Origin: Blastocladiella emersonii ATCC 22665
Lineage: Eukaryota > Blastocladiomycota > Blastocladiomycetes > Blastocladiales > Blastocladiaceae
Reading direction: 5' to 3'
Assembly: GCA_025594325.1 (NCBI GenBank)
Contig: JANHCV010000010.1
Location: 1,612,001-1,676,000 of the forward strand
DNA length: 64,000 nt
Below, in pieces: positions 43,980 through 53,602 of this stretch. The translations under genes were made by a program, and so were the position numbers. Under the pieces are notes generated by a model that worked only from the letters and a program-made list of their open reading frames with translations, was not told where the DNA came from and searched no databases. Every line of letters starts with the position of its first letter. The stretch's first letter is position 1.

Positions 43980-45923
43980 ATGCAAACAATGTTACGTGCG
44001 GGTCCACTTCGGGGGCGAAGTTCCTTGCGCGAGGCCGCCCGCTTTTGTCGGAATGGCTCGATGCCTCTGTGCCAGCGCTTCCAGAGCCTTCTCGGGGCCA
44101 GCAGCGCTGCACCTGCGCGCACTCGCACGTTTGGTCAAACCCCGACCGACATGGCTTCGACCGACTGCCCTTACACCAGAACTGCACCATGCGGCTCGTT
44201 GACCCAAGATCACATCGGCCAGTCCGTTAACCTCACGGGTTGGGTCGAGTCGGTCCGCAAGCTTTCGCCCGAGCTCGTCTTTGTCCCGCTTCGCGACGGG
44301 TACGGAAAGACGCAGCTTGTGTTTCGCGGGCGCCCTGACCTCGTCAAGCAACTCGAGACCGGCGCCTCGCCCGAGTCGGTGGTACACATCACGGGCACTG
44401 TGTGCCAACGACCTCCGCCGGATAGTGGCATTGAAATCGAGGTCACTGCTCTCAGCGTTGTCAACCGTGCTGAGAAACTTCCCGTTCAGCTTTTTGTGCC
44501 AGACGACCAGTTGCCCAGCGAAGACGTTCGCCTCAAGTATCGCTACCTCGATCTTCGGCGGCCAGCGATGCAGCATGCACTTCGCACGCGCTCGAGCGCG
44601 CTGCAGGCGGTCCGCTCGGTGCTGACAGACGACCAGTTTGTTGAGGTGGAGACTCCCACGCTATTCAAATCCACGCCCGAGGGAGCTCGCGAGTTTCTCG
44701 TCCCGACGCGTCGTCACGGCCATTTTTACGCGCTAACGCAATCGCCGCAGCAGTACAAGCAGCTGCTCATGGCAGCTGGGCTCGATCGGTACTTCCAGGT
44801 CGCGCGTTGCTACCGCGATGAGGATCAGCGCTCCGACCGCCAGCCCGAGTTTACGCAGATTGATATCGAGATGGCGTGGGCCGATCCACGCAAAATCAAG
44901 ACGATTGTCCAGCGCATCATGCAGCGAACCTTCCGGGACTGCCTTGACGTACAGCTTACAGACGCAGACTTCCCCTCGTACTCCTACAAGGATCTCATGC
45001 AACTCTACGGCTCGGACAAGCCCGATCTTCGCTTTGCTCACTTCCCAACCATTTGCAATGGGTCTCGCTTCCTTGGCTCCGATTTCTCGGCCGCGCACTC
45101 CCTTGACGTCCTTGTCCTGCCGTTCAATAATTACTCACTCTCAAACTCGGAAATCAAGAAGCTTTCGGCTGTGGCCAAGCCGCTTGGTGTCCACATCGTC
45201 AAGTCCAAGGGCCCAAAGCAGGGTCCCTCGCTTCCATTCCTTTCGGGCCAGGAACATCTCTGGGATTTTTCGCCCAACGACGTTGTCATGCTACATCTCC
45301 GCCCAGGCAACACACTGCGCGGTGGCAGTACGACATTGGGCAAATGGCGAACTCAGCTGCTGGCAACGCTCCTGCCCGAGACCATGCGCCCTACCCCGTC
45401 TGCCAAGTACGCTTTCCAGTGGGTCGAAGGCTTTCCTTTGCTCACTCCAACTGAACTCGACGACAAGCCTGAATACGCGCGGGGCGCCAAACTGGATCGC
45501 TGGACTGCGACCCACCATCCGTTCACCGCCCCTCACCCCGCGGATGTCAACCTCTTGACACAATCGCCAAGTGACGTCCGCGGCCTTCATTATGACCTGG
45601 TACTAAACGGGTTTGAAATTGCTGGTGGCTCAATTCGGATCCACAATGCAACCATGCAGGAATCTGTTTTTGAGCTGCTCGGGATGGGCGAGGCGCAAAA
45701 GGAGCAGTTTGCGCATCTTCTCGCCGCACTTCGTCACGGGTGTCCGCCCCACGGCGGCATCGCCATTGGCTTTGATCGGCTTCTCAGTGTCATGCTGGGA
45801 ACCAACTCGATCCGCGACGTGATTGCATTCCCCAAGAGTTCTGGGACTGAGATCATGGTCGGGTCCCCGGCTCCAGTCTCGAGCTCACAACTGTTCGAAT
45901 ATGGGATCAAGGTGTCTCAGTGA
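43980..45923 (+). CDS. MSD1: Mitochondrial aspartyl-tRNA synthetase
   Basis: This is a class II synthetase charging mitochondrial tRNA-Asp; single exon, 647 aa. The first ~55 residues are Arg/Ser/Ala-rich with few acids, a mitochondrial presequence. An OB-fold anticodon-binding domain follows (TGWVESVRKLSPELVFVPLR). Motif 2 is visible (CYRDEDQRSDRQPEFTQID) and motif 3 is GIAIGFDRLLSVM. Between them lie the bacterial-type GAD insertion and the FEIAGGSIRIHN segment, typical of bacterial/mitochondrial AspRS. The length matches this class. The base composition is less GC-rich than the flanking channel genes. Confidence 0.96.
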   Translation: MQTMLRAGPLRGRSSLREAARFCRNGSMPLCQRFQSLLGASSAAPARTRTFGQTPTDMASTDCPYTRTAPCGSLTQDHIGQSVNLTGWVESVRKLSPELVFVPLRDGYGKTQLVFRGRPDLVKQLETGASPESVVHITGTVCQRPPPDSGIEIEVTALSVVNRAEKLPVQLFVPDDQLPSEDVRLKYRYLDLRRPAMQHALRTRSSALQAVRSVLTDDQFVEVETPTLFKSTPEGAREFLVPTRRHGHFYALTQSPQQYKQLLMAAGLDRYFQVARCYRDEDQRSDRQPEFTQIDIEMAWADPRKIKTIVQRIMQRTFRDCLDVQLTDADFPSYSYKDLMQLYGSDKPDLRFAHFPTICNGSRFLGSDFSAAHSLDVLVLPFNNYSLSNSEIKKLSAVAKPLGVHIVKSKGPKQGPSLPFLSGQEHLWDFSPNDVVMLHLRPGNTLRGGSTTLGKWRTQLLATLLPETMRPTPSAKYAFQWVEGFPLLTPTELDDKPEYARGAKLDRWTATHHPFTAPHPADVNLLTQSPSDVRGLHYDLVLNGFEIAGGSIRIHNATMQESVFELLGMGEAQKEQFAHLLAALRHGCPPHGGIAIGFDRLLSVMLGTNSIRDVIAFPKSSGTEIMVGSPAPVSSSQLFEYGIKVSQ

Positions 45924-46455
45924 AGCAGTCGACCAACTGGTCATATATATTGATGTGTGGCAACAAGAGTACCGACCTGAGGACCGTGGACATGCTTGAA
46001 CTTGTGAAGGTCGATCGCAGATTGTTGATCAACAAACGCGGCTCTCATGAGAGCCGCGTCCCGTGTCATGCTACGCTATTGTTGGTCACGGCACAAGGCG
46101 TGCGCATGAGCGAGCCTCCCGCGTGCGGGGCGGACGGAGGGTGGGTCGGTCATGTTGCACTTGGCCATCCTGGTGTCGTTGATCCGTGTAAATCATTTCG
46201 ATGGGTGCTTCATGTTTTACGCGGTGAGGAGGGATTCGTAGCGAGCGGTTACTTGAGGAGGTCCAAAGCAACGTACCGTAGTTAGTTGGACTCAAGTGTA
46301 CGTCCCACTGCTTGCACGTCTGCTGCTGGCCCGGATCATCTATCGGCTCAACACGGTACCACTGGCCGTAAAAAAAAGTACAATTGCCCAAACCAGTGGA
46401 GGGAATTGAGAAGGTTGTATGCAGGCGAATCCAATGGTAACAATGTCAATCTGCA
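45924..46455. other. Intergenic 532 bp between convergent genes
   Basis: Apart from the palindromes at 46022-46059, I see no gene. A run of seven A bases near 46370-46376 is the only other notable feature. Confidence 0.5.
46022..46059. repeat. Two abutting perfect palindromes (14 nt and 24 nt)
   Basis: 46022-46035 is TTGTTGATCAACAA, a perfect palindrome. Directly against it, 46036-46059 is a 24-nt perfect palindrome with half-site ACGCGGCTCTCA. They lie about 100 bp past the AspRS stop and could form hairpins in its 3' UTR or act as a binding site. Confidence 0.85.
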
Positions 46456-47715
46456 TCAGCGCGCCGGCCAGGCACCACATACGACGCAAAACAGCTGTGA
46501 TGGCGACTGAAGCTGGAAGGCACAGTCCTTGCAAGGGTCTGAACCATTCCGCACGGGCGCGCGGTTGATTGGGTTTGAGAGGGGCGAAAGGTGAACGGCT
46601 TCAAAGACTCTGTAGAGGTAGAATTCGCCGTCAGCCCATAGCGGACACGCACTTGCCACGTTGTTAAGGAAACGCACCGAAAGTAGGCCAGGTGCTCCGC
46701 ATCACGAATGCGGATTTGGTACTTGCTCTGCGCGCTCGCAATTCCAGTAGTAAGCGTGCTGGGATCCGTCTGCTGTGCGAGCAACTTTGGGATCGCCGTT
46801 GTACCCGAGCCCACTTCAATGGGCTCCTTCAATCGCCATGCCGAGTGAACCGTTGGAAATGCAGTTCGCAAGATAAACTTGCCGTGCTCAACGCCCTCGT
46901 GGAAAGCGATGAGCTCGTCCTAAGGGCACGAGGAGGGTAAGCAGGGATACGCGAGGGATCCAGCTTTCTACGCACACGTGAGCAAGTAAGAGCAAATTCT
47001 ACGACAGCAGCTGCCATAAACGGCTGATGCACGCGAATTCCGAGAGCGGCGCCTACAGAAGCAGGGTTAGCATTTGAGCGATCGAGTTGGACCAACGTAT
47101 GCACCGCACCAAGACGCCCTGCGCCAAACCGCCAAATCTCGGTCAAGTGCGTCGTATAAGCTTTGAGCTCCTCGGGCGATTTGTTGCGGACGAACGAATA
47201 TCCCGCGAAAAGCTCATCTGCACCATCGCCGGTCATAATGGAGGAGATTCCTCGCTTCTTGCACTCGAGCAACGCGCGCGCAATCACGATCGAGTTGCGG
47301 AGCCTGACGAACAGCGAGGGCAGGCTCGTCAGCGGTTTTACCTGTCAGCAGACGTGCGCACTGCGTACTCCATAGGATCGAAAGTGCTGAGGGTGGAGAC
47401 GGCGAACTCGAGTAGCTCCTGGTCCTGGATTATCTCAAGCGGGGTATTGTAGCGGATCTCGATGTGCTCCAGGCCCATTTTGCGAGCAATGGCTGCCGCG
47501 TAAGGGGCATCCGTGGCCTCGTCCGATGTCATTACTGTGACAGCGTAGCGAAGCCCTGCGATGTCCTTGCCCGCCTCTGCGAGGATGGATGTATCTAGGC
47601 CGCCCGAGAGAATGATCGCGTCTACCGGACCGCACGCCTCGATTGCGCCAAGGAGCCGCTCGCGGACTTCCTTTACACGCTCTGGAGCTGGATGCGCCAA
47701 GTTCGTTTGATCCAT
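46456..47715 (-). CDS. Standalone asparagine-synthetase-type ATP pyrophosphatase with zinc-ribbon tail
   Basis: This is an N-type ATP-PPase (Asn_synthase domain) of 365 aa in four exons, 47715..47342, 47303..46976, 46919..46678 and 46609..46456, in phase. The PP-loop is SGGLDTS (residues 37-43). MTGDGADELFAGY (148-160) is the second nucleotide-binding signature, and an RIRDAEHLAYFRV segment follows late. There is no N-terminal glutaminase domain, unlike true AsnB, so it would use ammonia, another partner or a different substrate. The last 25 residues carry CxxC pairs at 341/344 and 356/359, a probable structural zinc site. The start ATG lies 165 bp from the divergent gene. The substrate cannot be deduced from sequence. 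Confidence 0.82.
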
Positions 47716-47880
47716 GGTGAACGGTGTCGACGGCTTTGGGGTTTGGGGGAGAGGGAGCGGGCGCCTTTCTGCGCTTCCCTGTCGGTGGGCAGGTCGGTGG
47801 GCAGGTCGGCAGGCCCGAGTCGAAGCCGAGGCGAGGTGTTCCTGCACGCTTTCCCTCTCGCAACGCCGCCTTGCGACTGT

Positions 47881-49386
47881 ATGCAACACATGGAAAATAG
47901 CTATGCCCCGCGAGGCGGGCAATCTCGTCCGCGCCAGCCTGCACCGGCGTTCGGGGCCGGCCCCGCTCAGCCGCGGCCGGCTGTACCGACTAACACCCGG
48001 GCTGCCACCACGACGACGGGTTCGCGCGACGCTTTGGCTCAGGCCACACCCGCCCCGCCCAGACTGAGCAATGTTCACGGACTCGCGACCCCAAACCTCA
48101 TCTTTGGCGAGCAGCCTGGCGTTGATGACCGTGCTTCGAGCCAGGCGAACGGGACTCACTTAATCGCTCAGCAGACGCACCTTACGCCTTCGACCCTGGA
48201 GCTCGCCATTATGGCCAATAAGGCCATGGCCATGTTTCGCGCCGACGAGGCAGCAACCGGCGAACCGACGGCTTCCAATCCTGCTGCACATCTCCCTCTC
48301 AGAGCTCAAACCGCGCAGAATCGATCGCAGCTGCAACCACCCCATCAAGCGCAGCCAGCCTATTCCAACATTTACGAGCATCCCGTGCCGTTTGCAGCTT
48401 CCACTCACGGGTCGTCGGATCGGGTCCCGCTCCCACAGGAACTGGCCGGCCAGCAGTTTGCGGGCAGTGATTCCAGCTCGACGGTTGTGGAGCTTCCTCG
48501 TCATTCTTCCGCTCAGTCTCTCGCTGGCCCGCTCGCGTTCCCCTACTCCGGGACTGGAGAACCCCCGCAGTATACCTTACGCGTCCCTGTCGCGTACTCG
48601 TGGACGTTTCACGACCATCCCTCCGCCCGCCACTACGCAGATGGTTGTGTCCCGTTCACACTACCAATGTATCCTCACGCCCCGCCAACGCTCGTACCTG
48701 TCCATCCAAGGACATTTCGCCTCGATCGCGACTGGGCCCGTTCTGGCGAATCGCCGTCCTTCATTTCACTCTCAGCAGCGCTTTCCATCATGGACAATGC
48801 GGCCGCACAAGCAGCGCGCGGCATTGCTGCACCGCTCTGGTTGACGCCGAACCGCGTTGCGTGTGCCCGCGAGCTTCAGCACCGCCTTGCCCACTGGGGA
48901 TCACCTGGAGCCTCGGCCCAACTTTCGCGCGTTGATGCCGGAACCACAGCGGGACCCGACGCGCTTAATGTTATCGACGCAGGGCTTGAGGAGCTGAACA
49001 GGCTATTGCTCTCCTCGGATCGCGTAAGCGCGCATGGAATCCTCGACTTCGCCTTGGGACTTTTGACGGGCTGGTCCCACCATCTGTGCATCAACGCGCC
49101 CGACTCCCAAGTGCGTTCAGTTCGATGCCTCCTCGCACCCGTCCAGCAAACTAACTCGCGTCCGGCCCCCAACCGTTTGCGTGTAGAAGGCTCAGAACGT
49201 GGACGATTGGCTGGACTCCATTAACGACACGCTGTTTCATCCTCGTCGCTTACACCTCCGAAATCCGCTGGACAACGGTCTCATGTTCGTACGTATTACA
49301 TCGAGTCGGAACTGGAACCTAACTTAACTAACTCACTGATGGGCTGGCTGGCTCCTTGTCAGGTCGAGATTGAACTTCTGGAGTAG
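47881..49386 (+). CDS. Unrecognised 451-aa protein
   Basis: There are three exons (47881..49110, 49187..49288, 49363..49386) with matching phases; the last holds only seven codons plus stop. I do not recognise the family. The N-terminal 220 residues are disordered (Pro, Gln, Ala, Thr). A folded-looking part follows (PPQYTLRVPVAYSWTFHDH, PFTLPMYPHAPPTLVPVH), then an alpha-helical C-terminal domain (NVIDAGLEELNRLLLSS, NVDDWLDSINDTLFHP). No signal peptide or membrane segment is visible. Two in-frame ATGs lie close together (47881 and 47890). The first is annotated. Confidence 0.7.
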
Positions 49387-49464
49387 GGATAGATGCGGGC
49401 ATGGAGCGAACACGACCATTTATTGCATTCAACCCTACTGGCATCGGCGTTGACCTCGCGTGCT

Positions 49465-49766
49465 CTACCGGTAGCGGCGAGGATGCTCCACAGCAGGGAC
49501 CTTGAGGCGAGCAAGTTGATGGTTAAGGTTCGGTGCCTTGGTCGCCCCCTTGGCGCCCTGGTAGATGCGGGCGAAAGTGTTTGTCAGAGTCCGTCTGCTT
49601 CTGCGGGGGAAGTGACACACGAAGGCCGGGGAGGCGTACAGAGGAAGCAATGCACTTGCTGATCGCCAGCGCAGCCTCCTTGCAAGCGGGGCTTTCGATG
49701 CCGCTTGCAGACCAGCAGTTGAACAGGACGGTCATTTCAGTTGCGCAAGGCGCAGCTAAACACGTT
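49465..49766 (-). CDS. MRP10: Mitochondrial small-ribosomal-subunit protein mS37 (Mrp10/CHCHD1 type), N-terminus unresolved
   Basis: This is a twin-CX9C protein of the mitoribosomal small subunit, imported by the Mia40 route. Exon 49557..49465 encodes GAKGATKAPNLNHQLARL, the family's C-terminal signature. The upstream exon ends at 49640 with a GTACG donor and encodes CATEMTVLFNC, then SPACKEAALAISKC. Both CX9C pairs are exact. The exon's left part and start codon are unclear. A TTTAG acceptor-like site at about 49762 fits an intron, and the first exon would lie beyond it, perhaps within 49767-50141. Family and splice phase of the two 3' exons are firm. Confidence 0.75.
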
Positions 49767-50264
49767 CATGGTTGGGCGACATGCGGACTTGCGTGAGTCC
49801 ATGGATCACCACAGGCGGCACAGGGGTAGACGCATGACAAACCCTGAAGAAAAGCCTTGGGCCGCAATTGCAGGTACTTCCGAGGTGCAGTAGCAGACAT
49901 GTTGCTGTTCGTGGAGGTCGCTTACTCGGCCGATGTCGGCGAGTCCCATCCTCCAGGCAAGGCTTGAAGTTGCGTGCTTGGGCATCACGTGGACGGCGAT
50001 CGTGCGGCTTTGCCTTGCGCGCACGACCAGTTCCCTTGCCACGACTGCAACTGGAGGTCCTTGATCCGAGCGGGTCTCCGGTTGCGGTCTCCAATGATCT
50101 GGCGAGGGGGGCGACAGGCCAGAAGCCTGGGCAGAAGCCATCTCTGGAGAGCCTTCCGGCGCACGCGAGCGCGGAATAAATATCCTGGCTTACGGCAGCG
50201 GGGCAACTCTCACACCGTCCCCAGCTCGTTCGTTCCTTCAGGAAGCCTCATAGATGTTGTTCAT
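49767..50264. other. Region between mS37 and repeat copy B
   Basis: A - strand frame starting MASAQASGLSPP (ATG at 50141) and overlapping Cys-containing frames are open here, but none has convincing homology. One may hold the missing first exon of mS37. Composition is less extreme than in the repeat to the right. Nothing else is seen. Confidence 0.4.
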
Positions 50265-50297
50265 TCACAGTTTCTGACTGGAGGTAGTCGACTTTGA
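50207..50297. repeat. Diverged left flank of repeat copy B
   Basis: These 91 bases are the diverged counterpart of 2746-2830. They encode the last ten codons of the second RING gene (ending SSQKL instead of TNQKL) and its stop. The CTCTCACAC and CCAGCTCG 3' flank is recognisable after a 6-base length difference. Confidence 0.8.
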
Positions 50298-51415
50298 TGG
50301 CCGCGCTGCCGAACCACTGCCACTGCTGGCGACCGCCGCCGCTGCCGCCGCGGACGACTGGGTCAGGAACGAGCGGAGGTTGAGGGAGAAGGTGCGCAGG
50401 CCCTGCATCTCCTCGCGCAGTCGCAGCGACTCGGCCTGCAGCTCGACGTTGGCGCGGAGCTCGACGCGGGCGAGCGACGCGCGCAGGCCGTCGACCTCGG
50501 CGACGAGGCGGTCCAGCACGGCCTCGTGCTCGAGGACCTGGGCGGAAAGCGGCGGCGGCGGTGGGGGCAGTGGCGGCTCTCGGGCGGCGAGCTCAAGGGC
50601 AGCGACGCGTTCGAGCACCGCGTCCAGCGTGGACGCCATGTTGGCCTGCGCGAACCGCAGCGTCGCGTTCTCGGTCTCGAGGGCCGCGGCCCGCTCGCGG
50701 TCGGCGGCGCATGCGGGGCATCCGCACCGGGTGCATGCGGTCGGCGATGTTGGGCTCGCTTCGGGGCATCGGTGCGACTACAGTCAGGGTGTAGTGTCAG
50801 CCACTCGCAAACTCGCGCGCGATGAAGGGAATGAGCCACGGGGTACATCAGCGTCGGCCAGGGCAAGCAGCTCGCCGCAGCCGCGGGGGCACGCGTGGCG
50901 CGCCGCCACGCACGAGGCCTGGTGCGAGTCGAGATCGTGCGCTGGGACTTGGGCGGCGCAGTGGGCGCACGCGGCGAGGCGGAACGGACACTGCGACCGC
51001 GCGTGGTCGGGCAGCTGCGCGCGCGCGACGGTGGCGGGGCACCCGCGGTCCGCGTTCGGGCACAGCACCAGCAGCTCGTCGGCGAGGCTCCGGACGACGT
51101 AGGCGGGCGTCGGGTCGCGGGTGCACTCGGCGCGGCACGCCGGGCATGCGGCGTTGGACGCGAGCGAGCGGCGCAGGCACGCGGCGCAGAACGTGTGTCT
51201 GGCGGCTCGTGAGAGAGTCAGCGCGACGCTGTGGGGTGTCTCGGGATCGGGCGGCCGTACCCGCACGGCGTGCTCTCGGCGTCGAGGAAGGGCAGCGTGC
51301 AGATGGGGCAGACCAGGTTGGCGTTGGGCGCGCCGGCGTAGTGCAGAGCGGCGTAGTCGAGCTCGCCGTGGCTCAGCGGCTGCCGCGGGTCTGCTCCGTG
51401 TCCAGCCGCGTCCAT
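50265..51415 (-). CDS. RING-finger / TRAF-type zinc-finger protein (copy B)
   Basis: It has the same three-exon structure as the gene at 2798 (exons 51415..51261, 51198..50847, 50777..50265) and 339 aa. It is identical except in the last ten codons. There, eight substitutions give P-to-S, T-to-S and N-to-S changes plus four silent ones, with the stop preserved. The RING, TRAF-type fingers and coiled coil are all intact. Its promoter is identical to that of copy A, so regulation by local sequence should be the same. Confidence 0.88.
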
Positions 51416-51616
51416 TGGTTGTGATGCATGAGTTGGTTGGCGTTGCGAGTTGGGGGGAGATGGGACGGTTAGGATGGTTGGCGCCGACCCTTTCGGCAGA
51501 GCGCGCCTCGAGCCCCGTTCCCCGCTCTCCCCCACACGCATCGCACGAAGCACATGAATACGGCCTGAGAGTGAGGGCCTTGCATATACTATATCATACT
51601 TGCTGCATCTGAGACA

Positions 51617-52371
51617 ATGGCGCCGCCAACACCGCCCGAGGACCCGTCGCGGCAGCATCGGCCAGCCACTGCCGACACTGCCGACGACACCGCCGACGCG
51701 CCGCCGTTCGACCACCGCGGGCAGCGGTCCGTGTGCTTTCTGCTCGAGCGCTTCGAGCGGACCGCCGGCGAGCTGCAGGACCGGGACCGGGACCGGCAGC
51801 GGCAGGCCGGCGAGAACGACGACTCGCCGCCGCGCACGCGCGTCCGCACGGCGTACTGCTTCCGGCGGGACCCGGCGCACGCGCGGGCGCAGTGGTGGAA
51901 CCCGGGCGCGGGCGTGTACCTGACCCGCTTCGCGCAGCCGCACCCGCGCGCGCCGTGGGAGCGCGACCGCCGCGGCGAGGTGCACGTCGGCGACGAGCTG
52001 GCGGGCGTGCCGTCGCACGGTGCGTGTGCGCTCACGCTCACCCTCGAGAGACGACCACTGACATGCGATGAGGGCACCTCCTAGTGGCGGCCGTGGCGCA
52101 GCGCACCTTCGCGCCGCCGATCGAGCTGACGGCGCGGTACGTGGCGGGGTTCGCGGACGGCACGCACGCGGGCCTGCTGTCGCGGGTCGCGGCTAACGTG
52201 GCGTCGGGCGCGCCGGTACGGGCGGCCGAGCGCATCGCCGACCTGTGGGCCGCGGCGCTCGCCAGGACTGCGGGCTCAGTCGACGGCGGCGGTGGCGACC
52301 CGCCGCGCGCTTCCTCCCAGCCCGGCGCCCGCGACGACGACGACGGCAATGACAAGAGCCGGAAACGGTGA
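51617..52371 (+). CDS. Unrecognised 229-aa protein (copy B)
   Basis: This is an exact duplicate of the gene at 4150, with exons 51617..52019 and 52085..52371. It has the same disordered N-terminus, central Arg/Trp block and helical C-terminus. Function is unknown. Confidence 0.7.
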
Positions 52372-52461
52372 CGGAAGCGTGTATACTGTAATAAAGACTC
52401 TTAGCGAACGGGGATCCATGGAGTGGACTGAAAAGGGAGGAGAGGTTGGCCCACTGACAGA

Positions 52462-53210
52462 CTACTGGAGGAGGGCGAGGCCCGCCACGGCAGCGAGAAC
52501 GAGGCCGCCCGACGACGCGGCCGCGCGCTCCGAGGCAGCGCCGCTGTTGAGGGCGGGCGCCACGGACGCCGTGGGCGCGGGACCCGTAGCGGTGCTCGCA
52601 GACTTGGCCGAGGCAGAGCCCGTCGACGTGGCGGACGCCGAGGCCGACGTGGTCGTCGTCGACGCGGCGGAGGTGGTCGTGGCGGACGTCGTCGCGGAGC
52701 GGCTCGCCGACGTCGAGGTGGCCGAGATGAAGACGGACGTCTGGCCGGTGCCGCCCTGCACGGCGAACGGCGCCGAGTACTTGAAGGTGGCGGCGTCCAG
52801 GCCGTCCCACCGCCACTGCAGCGCGTAGTCGACGCCGTTGACGATGCCCGCGGGCACGATCCACGACATGGAGCCGGCCTCGGGGCGGGCGGCGCCGATG
52901 GCGGCGATGGGCGTCTGTCGGTTGCGGCAGCGCAGTGTTGGTGAGTTGGGAGATGCACAAAGTGGAGCTAGCGCCGCCCGGCCGGCACACGCACCATGTT
53001 GTCCGGGTTGCCGTTGACGCGCATCAGCACGACGGAGCCCGTGGTGCCCGCGGGCGCGCCCTGGGCGGCGGGGTCGAACGTCCAGCTGATGGGGACCGTC
53101 GAGCCGGCCGTCCACGGCGCCGTCGGCGTGCTGAGCGTGACCTGGCCGGCGTGCACGGCGGCGACGGCGGCCAGCGCGAGGGCGAGGAGGGCGACGAGGT
53201 GGTGCTTCAT
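52462..53210 (-). CDS. Kre9/Knh1-like GPI-type cell-surface protein (copy B)
   Basis: This is an exact duplicate of the gene at 4995 (exons 53210..52995 and 52914..52462). It has a signal peptide, a Kre9/Knh1 N-terminal domain, a Ser/Thr stalk and a hydrophobic C-terminal GPI-type signal. Both copies appear functional. Confidence 0.88.
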
Positions 53211-53602
53211 CTGCTAAGTAGTGTGTGGTGGTTGCTATTTAATGGGTTGTGCGAGAGAGAGAGAGCGGGAACGTGTTGACCGACGGCGGCCGAGCGCCAC
53301 CGATGCCGGCGAGTCGGCCGGCTGAAACTGCCTCCGTGCGTTTCATCATGCACTCATCGCAGCGTTTGATTGGCCGGCCTTGGACGCCATGACGCACTGC
53401 GAGGGATCCACGCGCCCATGTCCGACGCGTCCGCCCGTCCGTCCGTCGTCCCCTCCCGCCGGCCCGGGTCGCTCTACGTCGTCGAACGAGAAATACAAAA
53501 AGGGGGACTCGTGGATTGCAAAAAAAAAGGATCAAACAAAACTCGGCAGCGAGCAAGCAGGCCATCATCGGCTCGCCTCGGACACCACCCATCCATCACG
53601 GC

